Positions 12,320 to 22,439 of a stretch of DNA of 64,000 bases are shown here, piece by piece; position 1 is the first letter of the stretch, and each line of letters starts with the position of its first letter. Below the pieces are notes generated by a model that saw nothing but the letters and a program-made list of their open reading frames with translations, had not been told where the DNA came from and did no database searches. A program made the position numbers and the translations under genes. The stretch is from Schistosoma haematobium (taxonomy: Eukaryota > Platyhelminthes > Trematoda > Strigeidida > Schistosomatidae): positions 11,587,501 to 11,651,500 of the forward strand of contig NC_067201.1 of NCBI RefSeq assembly GCF_000699445.3, read 5' to 3'.

Positions 12320-12824
12320 TTTCTTATTTATTTAAACACATAAACACTCGTACAACGAGGAAGCAAATATTATGCACTACACAAATGATTCGATTTGTAT
12401 GAGGGCTGGATTACTGATCAAACGCTCAAACCGAAAGAGGTGGCTTTCTTAGGGGGCCACACCCCAAGCCTTCGACCTAAAGGTCTAATCCATAAGGCAG
12501 TGGAGCAACGTCAGGAGATGCAGTCTCATGGTACTCGATGACCAACAATTGGTTCATACGACATTTGTTTCCTTAGGATCCTGGAACCCATATGCACCAT
12601 TGGTTTGGAGTCAGGGTTTCCCAACTCCCCTAGGTAGATCCTCCGTATCCATCAACCCGGTTAGTGCAGGAAATTCGCTTTTCGGCCTCTCAGTTTCGTA
12701 AACAACACCCACTCCACGAGAAGGCAGTGAGTAGGACTTCCCTGGCAGTAGTTGTATGCACGTGGTTATGTGAGAACATTTCGAGAGGGAGAGCTGACTC
12801 TCCCCACTCTCGGTATTTGGGGGC
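12320..12824 (-). mobile_element. Non-autonomous RTE-derived element, copy 2, with 12-bp TSD
   Basis: The element is flanked by AACTTAACAATA at 12308-12319 and again at 12825-12836, a perfect 12-bp target-site duplication. It starts (minus sense) exactly at GCCCCCAAATACC, which sets the family's 5' end, and ends in TAAA-type units. About 10 bases (CTGGTACGGC in other copies) are missing just before the 5' hairpin. The body is homologous to the RTE 5' UTR at 51098-51416 and the terminus to the RTE 3' end at 47528. Confidence 0.85.
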
Positions 12825-12839
12825 AACTTAACAATAAAC

Positions 12840-14850
12840 TCTTACTAGAACCCATTTAGGGTTACTACCTGTCGCAATCCCGGATAAAGGAGTAAGGCTG
12901 TCCATAGGGTCGGCAACTCTATCCCATAGAAAACCTTGCTAAAAACGTTAAACAGAAAAAAACCATTTGAACTCTGCCCTAGGAGTTAAGGGATTTAATG
13001 ATAGATGTGATTCATGTGTAGATACTTGGATTTTTATTAGGTTAAAGTTGCATTTATTTATTTATTTATTCCGAATTAGTGCAATTTATATAAGAAATAT
13101 CACTTGAAGAAAAAAGTATTATTATCTTTATCAATAAACATATCACTAAATGTAAATTGGTATCTTCCAAATCACTTCTGATGCAACACATCTACGAAGA
13201 ACATACATTCGTATATTGCAAGCCTTGAACTACATTACTGGCTAGTGATAACCAGTTGTTTAAACCGAAATGAAGATGCGTTCAAACTTATAACCCAGTA
13301 ACTGTGAAACAGAACAACTTTATACATTAAGCAATTACTTTATCTCATAAGTATTGATTATAAAATAATAACCAGAACAGAATAGCTAGTGCCTTAGCAA
13401 TGGTAAAAGATTTTTACTAATTTGCAATTAAACATACACGACTAGTGTCTCTTAAATTCTGTGATTGTTAAAAAAAATTATAAGTCGAAGTGAAGATGAA
13501 AGTACACTAAAGATAACGTAGTGGGCTGACATACATATGGACTTTCTTAGACATGGAAACAATATTCTATAGCTTTTACATAAAATGTGTAACTATATCC
13601 AAATCAACAGAGGTTGAATATTTGAGTTACACGTTTTGCGAGACGGCTAATTTAAAAAATGTCCCACTTAACAAATATAGCAGAATTTAGACAGTTTGAC
13701 ACAATAGGGGAGTACTTACCGAAGTTATAAGGCAGAGCAACCTAACAAACAGCTATAATACTTACATGAACAAAAAAGTCCCAAGTTAACAAACAACTAA
13801 ACAGCGATGTTATCGAGTAGCATAAACTTCATACAAATATCAGGGAAAAGAAGAGTAAAATTAGAAAAAAATCATTTATATAACACAACTTGCTACTGGT
13901 ACAAATGGAAATGTAACAATCCAAGAAGTTTTGTATTTTCACCAAACAGATTTGTACTTTCACTGAAAGTGTAACTAGGTTTATTTTTATGATAATATGA
14001 TAATTGATCTCTTCCATAATGATATTGTATTTTTGTTCAAAATGCGGACAAAAATGTAAGATCACTACGCAAGTTCAACGCATGGTGTTGAAGAATATTC
14101 TGGTTTAACCTGAAAAACAAACAAACAACAATTGTATGTTTGATTCAATAAATAGAGAAACGATGCAACAAATCAATTTACTCAATACGTTTGTGTCATA
14201 TATTGCTAATATGCTCACGTCTCGACACTGTCGTTATTTTAGACCGGTTTTGGGACATGTTCTGCACTACTCTTTATCAACTCACTTACTTAATACGACC
14301 ATCAGTATCAAAGAAACCACAACGCTACTTTTTAACTATTTCGGTAACCATTTACATAAATACAGATGGAACAATTCAAACGCATACACCTAAATTCATA
14401 AATAGTATTCACATTTCCGCATTAGTATGGGCAACTTCATCGGACCACCAGAGGTAGTGATAATCCACAAAGAATTCAGCATAATGAGATGTCATTTTGG
14501 AACTGATTTTACATATCTTACTTCGGCACTTGATTCAACACTCAGACGACAAAAATTCAGCTTACAGGTAAATGCACCATATTACTGGCAACTGAAATTC
14601 AGAAGCATTTATAAATCTATACAGATATATGATGACTATAATTACTAGCTAGGGCCATACCAATATTGAAGTTTCGTAGGTAGTTTGAATAGCTATTTAA
14701 CCAGAAGGTTAATGAAACCTAATTTAAATAGATATGATAAAAATAAGCATAAGACTAAAATTGCTACAATTATTAGAACGGTAATCATCGACTACTCTAC
14801 AACAACCTGTTAGATAGAATAGCTTATAGAAACTGGGGTGTATTTTGTGG
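12840..14850. other. Gene-free stretch
   Basis: No recognised gene or repeat. The overlapping frames at 14136-14648 and the minus frame at 13829-14065 have ordinary AT-driven composition and no domain. Confidence 0.3.
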
Positions 14851-14851
14851 A

Positions 14852-14930
14852 GCAATGGTTAAGTGATTAAGGCGTTCAACTTCCAGTCAGTGAGTCACTG
14901 TTTCGAACCCCGCCTCATCTAATCCCGCGA
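14852..14930 (+). mobile_element. tRNA-like SINE head
   Basis: The A-box-like string GAGCAATGGTTAAGTGATTA and the B-box-like string GTTTCGAACCCCGCC are about 45 bp apart, as in tRNA-derived SINE promoters. No cloverleaf acceptor stem pairs around them, so it is not a tRNA gene. It lies just downstream of the MBLAC1-like gene. Confidence 0.45.
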
Positions 14931-15108
14931 TTGTAAAACGGTCTAGTATCACTAAACTTCACACTTAGTGTGTGGCTACAAACCAAGTACAAGGATCAGT
15001 ATATGGTAAACAGGTTACATGAGAGGGGAGAAATTGGAAATATATCAACTGCATCAGCAGCTTTAAACATACTGTGACAAATATTTTGAGAAAATAACCT
15101 TTATTTAC

Positions 15109-15405
15109 CTTGAAGGGAGGACCATAAGCAGGGACTACCCAATCAGCTCGCTCTAAAATAGACATACGGCTTTGACGCCAACCGTTGATCAAATTTTCTT
15201 TGTCACAGTTACTTTCTCCATAATTCCCTTCCAGCGTGTCAAGAAAGCTTACACGACTAGCATCTTGAACATCCATAAACAAGTTCCCAGTAACAGCTAT
15301 ACGACATGATTCACGACACTCACCAGTCTTCAACTCTATAAGACGACCATTTACTATCAAACTGACTTGTGGACCTCTCTGACCAGGAGTTCCGATAACA
15401 CAAAA
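15109..15405 (-). CDS. MBLAC1-like exon 2
   Basis: The acceptor TATTTTTTCAG precedes 15405; the donor AAG/GTAAAT follows 15109. The 99 codons run from FCVIGTPGQRG to VPAYGPPFK. Without splicing the frame would run on to a stop at 14965 through low-complexity hydrophobic sequence, which looks intronic. Confidence 0.72.
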
Positions 15406-18400
15406 CTGAAAAAATATGAAGAGCATATTTGAAATTATCAATTGAATCTCCTCATTTCAATCAAGTTATGAAACCATAAGCGAGGAAATCTACTTCAACG
15501 GAATGTGTTAATATAATTTTGTACATCTATTTATTCTCATCATCCGTTTTTCATATGCAGTTCAGTTCGGCCTATCTTATGCATTGACTAATTAAAACGA
15601 TGAAGTGATGATAACAACTGACAAATTAAATAAGCAAGGTGGACTTACAAGTAACAGTATTTTAGCAATCGATAGCTTTAATAAACCTCAGGTTGGGAGG
15701 ACTATGAGAATTTAAAGTCACACGAAACAATTAAGGTAACTAATAAAAACGGATATAATTTATGACTGAGTTTCCGTTACTATTTAGTCACAAACAAGTC
15801 GCGTTTCCAAACTACCTTTGGCTAATTCTTATCCAATCAGCGCTAGTCGATACTTGGAGAACAATCTAGAAATCTTCTCGTGTAAAAACTATAAATATAC
15901 TGGCGTTTTTCCTATTGTGCTTCTTACTTGCGACTTGCTTCTATCTAACCTTGTTATTTGGAATATAATCTCTTTCCTGTTCAACCGTGTTCTGATTTGG
16001 GGACTTGTCGAGTGAATTAGTGTCCAAGAATACTAAGCAATAGGAATAGCTGGGTTATACCGTAAGAGAGTATTATAACAAAATCATTTCAGTTATTGAA
16101 AGGGATTTATGCTAATAACATTTCGATATGGTACTAATATTGTACGGTTAGCCGTACAAAAGTTGTAACAGTAAGGTCCCTATAATTAATATAAAGCATC
16201 TCAAGTGATGCGGCCTAGTAACATATGAAAGCAATAGCTGCAAAAGATTAGTTCCAGAAACAACAAGTACACTACCCCAAGGACATTCGATGTTTGATAT
16301 AAGTATTGGAATGGAAAGCACCCAACTTTACGGGACCGAAAACAATTCACAAAACGTCGTGTGAACACCTAGTAGATTTTTTATGCTACATGGTTGAATT
16401 CTCAAACCCATCAGACCAAAATAAAAACAGTACGTTTCCCAGTAAAGTGAGCTTTCATTATGTAGACAACCTGGAAGCTCTAATTCCCTGCACACAACTA
16501 GCAGTACCTGAGTTCATTTCATTTAACAACGTCTAGCTCCGCTTTTGTCCCACTAAGCTTTTAAAAGGATGAAAAAAAGCAACTTAAATGTAAACAGACA
16601 TACAACCCACACAGTAGTGGTGGGCAGCGGAAGCAAGACATTATGATAGGCAAAACTAGAAATTATCAAGTACACTGATGGCCAAAACGTTATAAGTTAG
16701 TGGATCTAATATCGAGAACTGAACGGTGATCTATGATAATTTAAAATCACTGGGACGATTGGGTATTTCGAGTAACTGTTTAAATGGCTTTCAGCTACTT
16801 CTGAACTGCGATGAAATTTATTTATTTATTTGAACACATAAATATTGGTATAAAGGGGTACCGAACATATATATGCACCACATAAATCACGATTTTTGTG
16901 TGGGCTGTGATACTGCCCGGGTGCCAAAACCGAAGCAGGCGGTTTTCTTAGGCCACACCCCAAGCCTTCGACCTAAAGGTCTGATCCATAAGGCAGTGGA
17001 GCAACGTCAGGAGATGCCATCTCATGGTATCCGGCGTCCAATAACTGGTTCACATGCTATTTGTTCCCTCGGGATCCTAGAGCCATGTGCACCAATGGTT
17101 TGGAATCAGGGTTTCCCAACTTCCCTAGGTGGAATCTCCATATCCACCAAGATTAGACGTCCAACGCTGTAAAGACTATTTTAAAGCTAGGGAGAGCAGT
17201 AAACTTTAAAGGTCTTTAAAATCAGTAATCCCTGTTTGACATAGGGACTTAAGTAAGACATTTCATTGGTCAGATATTTATATACCATTATTCAGAAACA
17301 TACTAAAGAAATAAACTGACCTACTGAAGAGTGCTTAAACATGTCTAAATTGACCGTACGACGAGACAGCATATGAACAGGCCATATTAGTTAGTAATCT
17401 CGTTCAACAAAAATGATTCTAATATAATTATCAACTAGCTACGGCTTACAGTTTTCAGTTAGCAATGCCTATGCAAAACAGCCAGGTAACCATATCTACC
17501 GATTGAAGAGAATCTATTCAGAATTCGTGAACCGATCGCGATCAGGTCACTGTGATAGGTACACCTGTTCAAGTAGATATTATACCATCTTACTCCACAA
17601 AGACATATACACTAGCAATACGATTAAGTCTTTTTAAAATGGGCACTGCATACTGTGAAAAACCTGTTCAAATCAAATTTCACTAAATAGTATCATAGCC
17701 ACAAAAAACAGTATAGTGGTCTATACTTTGTAGACTAGTATATTTGTGACAAACCGTCACTTAAGTACTTCAGGCGCGTAGACTTTATAAACTGAGAAGG
17801 AACAAGGAGAAACTCGACGAGTATCATCAGTCATAATCTCAGAGTTTTATTTTGAACCAATGTAGGAAATGATAATTGGCATGTCACTTACAAATTCATA
17901 CTACTAAAATGCCTATTGTCTGACGTAGGTACGTCCACGTAGCACTACAAAAAACATGGTACCAAGTCTAAACTCTGGTTAGTTCTCTCAACTTTTGTTT
18001 AAAACGAAGTGACAGGTTACTAGACAATAAAAACAATCGACCACAACGGTGCAAATCTCGGTTTTTGCAGATGTCAGCTACCTTGTAGGATGGTAGCACT
18101 AATTTTGTGGACTGCAAACTGATCACGTCTAACCCTGAACTGCAGCCATACCGAAGTATCAAGTTATGTTGGATCATGACATACCAGTAGCGAATTTTTT
18201 GTTGAGATTGTGACGAAATGTATGTTTTTGTAGTTGGTCTGGAAAATACTAAACACAATTTAGCAATGGAAAAATCTTTGGGAAAGTACTTTGGCACGGG
18301 CATTTTTATCTTTAAATGAGTAATTATTAGACTGTAATCGACAACATTGAATATCATTATATAGTCGGAAGCGTGTCCTTCATGTATCTGCTGCAACCAC

Positions 18401-19875
18401 ATGGTCAAAGCCCCCAAATGCCCTGGTACAGCCGAGAGTGGGAAGAGTCAGCTCTCCCTCTCGAAATGTTCTCACATGACCACGTGCATACAACTACTGC
18501 CAGGGAAGTCCTACTCACTCCCTTCTCGTGGCGCATATATATTTGGCGCACTCGTGTACCAATATTTATGTGTTCAAATAAAATAAATCTCGTGACGTGG
18601 GTGTTGTTTACGAAACTGAGAGGCCGAAAAGCGAATTTCCTGCACTAACCGGGTTGATGGATACGGAGGATCTACCTAGGGGAGTTGGGAAACCCTGACT
18701 CCAAACCAATGGTGCATATGGGTTCCAGGATCCTAAGGAAACAAATGTCGTATGAACCAATTGTTGGTCATCGAGTACCATGAGACTGCATCTCCTGACG
18801 TTGCTCCACTGCCTTATGGATTAGACCTTTAGGTCGAAGGCTTGGGGTGTGGCCCCCTAAGAAAGCCACCTCTTTCGGTTTGAGCGTTTGATCAGTAATC
18901 CAGCCCTCACATAAATCAAATTACTTATGTGGCGCATATCTATTTGACGTCTCCTTGTACCAATGTTTACTTATTTAGATAAATAAACAGCGTGGTCAAA
19001 TGCTATCTTTCGTAATTTGCGGTCACGAGATTATGAGATCATGGTTGTTAGATCACAGCTCATACTGATAGGCCATTGAGTAGACAGGTCAGACTAATCC
19101 ACCGAAAACCAATATACATGAAATACCAGGTCAATATAATAGTCCAATAACAAACATCATAGAGGTTAACAAGACGAAAACAATAAGGAAAAAAATTACG
19201 AAGTCAAATTGGGAATTGGGGGGTGTTTTAGTTTAAAATGAACGGCTATCCATGTCTCTCAAAAGGCAAACACAAATACTTCGTGGTCTGTAGTGTTGAC
19301 TAGCAGTGCAGATCAGAAGGTAATGAAGAACTTTTGGATCAGTCCTTAATAAATTTGAACATCAGCCCACTAGTGAACAATCGATGATGAATATTTTTAG
19401 ACATGATAATCTACAACACAAACTACGAAGATGACATGGAATGAATGAATCTTAAAACAAGAGGAGGGATTCCTAATCAACATTTCTATAAACCACAGGA
19501 ACTTACATTCTCATCAAATTCATACGGTGTTATTCCACAGGAAAAATCGTGCTCCAAGAACTTGTCGCCTCGCATTTGTATATCGTATCCAACAATCATT
19601 ATGTCAGCACAGCCGAATGTACTCATACAACCAACATGTTCAGCATGACCATCTGTACATATGACACCTTTGATATCCTTTTCAGGTTCGTGAATACCCG
19701 CAGTTTTGAGAGATGATAACAACTCAAGCCCATTCCAAACAGACCCAGGGTTCACCACATAAGCACCTGCTGGACCACGAATTAGTGCAGTATTACACTT
19801 TCGATATACGTAGTCAGGGGATCTTGCATAATGTCCTTCATGAAGCACAAAAACAGAATAACCGTCTGCACCCAT
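15109..19875 (-). CDS. MBLAC1-like metallo-beta-lactamase-fold protein, predicted pseudoenzyme
   Basis: Gene-level entry: exon 1 19507-19875 (123 codons) and exon 2 15109-15405 (99 codons), joined in phase 0. The ATG at 19875 has an in-frame stop 15 bases upstream. The family is recognised from YVVNPGSVWNGLELL (like ILVDTGGPW), TDGHAEHVGCMSTF (like the HGHSDHIGN loop), IGTPGQRGPQVSLIV (like the TPGHGG strand) and ADWVVPAYGPPFKV (like the ADVVVPGHGPPF C-terminus). In active MBLAC1 the loop HxHxDH, the TPGH His, the GD Asp and the PGHGPP His bind the metals. Here they read DGHAEH, TPGQ, GN and PAYGPP, so the first loop His, the Asp, two later His and one Asp are replaced. Human MBLAC1 is reported as a nuclease for histone pre-mRNA; loss of catalysis here is inference. 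The last exon after a GTAAAT donor at 15108 was not found. Confidence 0.75.
16817..17150 (-). mobile_element. Non-autonomous RTE-derived element, copy 3, 5'-truncated
   Basis: It shares the 3' tail (TGAACACATAAATATTGGTA on plus) and body with the other copies. It stops at the ATATCCACCAA block, so the 5' ~150 bp including the hairpin is missing, as expected from incomplete reverse transcription. It lies in the intron of the MBLAC1-like gene. The 99-aa frame at 16873-17172 is a by-product. Confidence 0.75.
17968..18417 (-). other. Unrecognised 149-codon open frame
   Basis: The longest unexplained open frame of the 10-20 kb region, inside the intron of the MBLAC1-like gene and on the same strand. 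The protein is basic, with stretches such as KMPVPKYFPKDFSIAKLCLV and KVADICKNRDLHRCGRLF. I recognise no domain. Its ATG lies at the edge of the RTE-derived element at 18410. It may be a relic of a mobile element or chance. Confidence 0.2.
18410..18992 (+). mobile_element. Non-autonomous RTE-derived element, copy 4, with 8-bp TSD and nested insertion
   Basis: Plus sense: 5' end GCCCCCAAATGCCC at 18410, tail TTTAGATAAATAAA ending near 18988. The flanks TGGTCAAA at 18402-18409 and 18993-19000 form a target-site duplication. It contains the 5' hairpin, the RTE 5' UTR-like body and the RTE 3' terminus. A 57-bp insertion at 18531-18587 is annotated separately. It lies in the intron of the MBLAC1-like gene, opposite to that gene's strand. 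Confidence 0.85.
18531..18587 (+). mobile_element. 57-bp 5'-truncated RTE 3'-end insertion, 7-bp TSD
   Basis: The segment GCGCATATATATTTGGCGCA to AAATAAAATAAA is the terminal ~57 bp of the RTE family. It interrupts the conserved CCTTCTCGTGG..GTGTTG block of the host element. TCTCGTG is duplicated on both sides (18524-18530 and 18588-18594). It is a very short LINE-type insertion, truncated at its 5' end. Confidence 0.75.
19507..19875 (-). CDS. MBLAC1-like exon 1 (start codon)
   Basis: Encodes 123 residues from MGADGYSVFVLHEGHY to GITPYEFDEN, ending at a GTAAGT donor. It carries the substituted metal loop TDGHAEHVG at about residues 73-81. The sequence around the GTAAGT donor also translates, so the frame runs a few codons into the intron. 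Confidence 0.75.
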
Positions 19876-20848
19876 TTCGACGTGATTTTAATTATAAGAT
19901 TTCTGGTCAAAACTTGGATGAATTACCAGTATATGAATAGGGAATCTGAATAAAGAATAAACAAAAGTAAATCGCCTAAAAAGGTTGTTGAACCAATTCA
20001 CATGTGGTGAAAATAGAACCATACTGTAACACGAAGTGATAAGTGAATTGAAAAGACTGAGTCTGAAACTGGAAGAAGTAAATCACCCACAAGTAAAAGC
20101 AATTTTTCAATAAGCGGGCGAACCAGAGTCGCCAACTGCTATCAAGAACTCTGAAAGAACTAAAACATCTTAAAACATGAAATGTGTGATCAGACTTCGA
20201 TTAAAATAACTGCTAGTTTTCTTTCGCTTAATACACGGATAAGCATGTCCCTATAACTCTTGTGCAAATTTTGAGGTTTTCCCGATGTTTTACCATACTT
20301 TGGAAAAAACTAGTAATTTTTACGACTTTGGGTTAAACTCCGAAACCCCCCGAAATTCGAAGTTTGAGATTTCTACAACATCTAGACAATTTGTTAAAGG
20401 TCGATTTTGGGGATTTCACCGGCCTATATTCTCGAAGAAAATCCCTAGACCAACTGGAATTTTTAGGTTTTTATCACACTCCCATGAAACCTTAAATTTT
20501 CTAATGCAGCTTACATATAATTGATAAAACTTTCCTCAAAATCGGGCTACTTAAACTGGTACGAAACCAGACGTTGTAAGTAAAGGAGACATCACGTTAA
20601 GAAACACTAGGTTACACGTAAGGAGCTCACTTGTTTTGACTCTGACTCCCAAAATAGGGGACAACAAGGAATATGACGGAGGGAACGATGTAAGACCGGA
20701 TCACCCGCGAGTTCTACAGCTTTCGAGAAATCAGACTAACGGCTATCACCCAATATCCAATATCTCTTTCGGCGAGCCTGTATAAATCATTATAATTTTT
20801 GTGCCCATTGGTAGTTGTTTCAGTACCATTCAGGGTCTTTGATGATGA

Positions 20849-21789
20849 ATGTACACTATCCAATACTTTGGTCCACTGCCTCCGTCCAGTCCCTTCACCC
20901 ACATTCTCACCGCAGTAGACAGGTTTACTAGATGGACCATAGCCTGCCCCATAAAAGACACTTCGGCAGAAACAGTCGCTTCAGTCTTCCTCGACCGCTG
21001 GATATCTAACTATGGAATGCCATCAATAATCACAACAGATAGTGGTCCCCAATTTCAATCTGTCCTTTTTCAGGAGTTCACTAAACTTCTAGGGGGCAAC
21101 CACATTAAAACCACAGCTTACCACCCAGCAGCTAATGGCATGGTTGAAAGATTCCATCGCCAATTAAAAAGTTCACTGATGGCGCAAGCTGACTCATCAA
21201 AGTGGAGCGATGCCTTACCGCTTGTACTCCTCGGTATTCGTTCAACCATAAAGGAAGACATTGGATGTACAGCCGCCGAGTTAGTCTGTGGTACAACTCT
21301 AACGTTACCTGGTCAACTAGTCAACTATGAACCTACAACGCACGGGGATTCTACTCACTTCGCAAGTCGCCTATTACAAACGATGCAGAATATTAAAGCA
21401 ATATCCCCTCGCAAACACAACAATCGAGTCCAACTTGATAAAAACCTTGAAACGTGCAAATTTGTCTTCGTCCGAGTAGATGCGGTTAAAAAACCATTGA
21501 AACAATAATACGAAGGTCTATATAAAGTAATTAAACGCACACAAAAATACTTCATCATCAACAGAGATGGCAACAAGCAGACCATTTCTATAGACAGAAT
21601 AAAATCTGCTTTCTATGAAGCTACTCAAGTCCAAGAGGCCAACGCCGTTGACAAACAACCCTTCCCACCAATGACTGAAAAACCAGTGGAGGATAAATAA
21701 CTTAATACTAAGCCTTCTTGTTCAACACGCTCCGGTAGACTTATAAACAAACCCAAGCGTTATGTCCATTTCGTCGATTTAAAAAAATA
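20849..21789 (+). pseudogene. Ty3/Gypsy (CsRn1-like) integrase fragment
   Basis: A frame of 219 codons (20849-21508), then after one in-frame TAA the same frame resumes to TAA codons near 21699 and 21789. It holds the integrase core: the first catalytic Asp in [11 protein letters not shown], the second in [12 protein letters not shown], and the Glu in [13 protein letters not shown]. The C-terminal chromatin/DNA-binding part reads YEGLYKVIKRTQKYFII. The zinc-binding N-terminus, RT, protease and gag are absent upstream, so this is the 3' end of a truncated element. The three catalytic residues are intact; the nonsense codons and truncation make it defective. Retroelement identity is certain; the clade is an inference. 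Confidence 0.88.
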
Positions 21790-22430
21790 AAAAAACAAAG
21801 CACACACCTGCCGATGTCATACACTACTAATTTCGCCCCAAAAATTTTTTTTCCTTTTCACAGTGTACATAATCACATTTTTCCACAATTATTCGTTTTG
21901 TCACATTTATTTTTTTTATATAAAAAATTTTTTGTTACTATAATAAACGAGTAAACTCTATTTAATTACTCATTTATTGTACACAAAAATAAATAGTTCA
22001 ATTTTTTGGGTCATTAGCTTTTTTGCACATTATTATCATCATTGTTAGCCAACCAAGACATTAAATGACAGTGTCTTCATTTTTTTGTGTGTAAGTTTAT
22101 TTTGCTATGCTACATCTCTGCTACATACCATACTCATCTCCACATTTCTGTTAGCTATAACTGTAAATATTATTTTTGTATACATGTATATATCATATCC
22201 TTACATATTTTTGTTATTGTAACCAGTGTTACCTCCGGACACTCTGGGGGGAGCTATGTGGAGATAGGCCTGACAAGCTTATTTTGTAAGTAGTTTTCAA
22301 TGTTATTTGTATCCATTATGTCAACCTTCCAGTGTATGTATATTTAACATTAAATGACTGTCACTGTTGTTTTAGTAAATAACCTTGAACACATTTTTCC
22401 GTTGTGATTCTGACATAGCGTGACATACCG
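21790..22430 (+). mobile_element. Probable 3' untranslated region and LTR remnant of the Gypsy fragment
   Basis: After the integrase comes ~450 bp of T-rich sequence, then a purine run CTGGGGGGAG near 22245 that could be the polypurine tract. The segment after it, starting CTATGTGGAGATAGG and running to about 22430, would be the LTR, with AAATAACC near 22378. There is no second LTR in the window for comparison, so the boundaries are uncertain. Confidence 0.35.
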
Positions 22431-22439
22431 CTGCTGGCT

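Noticed and set aside
14852..14930. tRNA gene
   Set aside because: A- and B-box-like strings are present, but no acceptor stem or anticodon arm pairs; it fits a SINE head.
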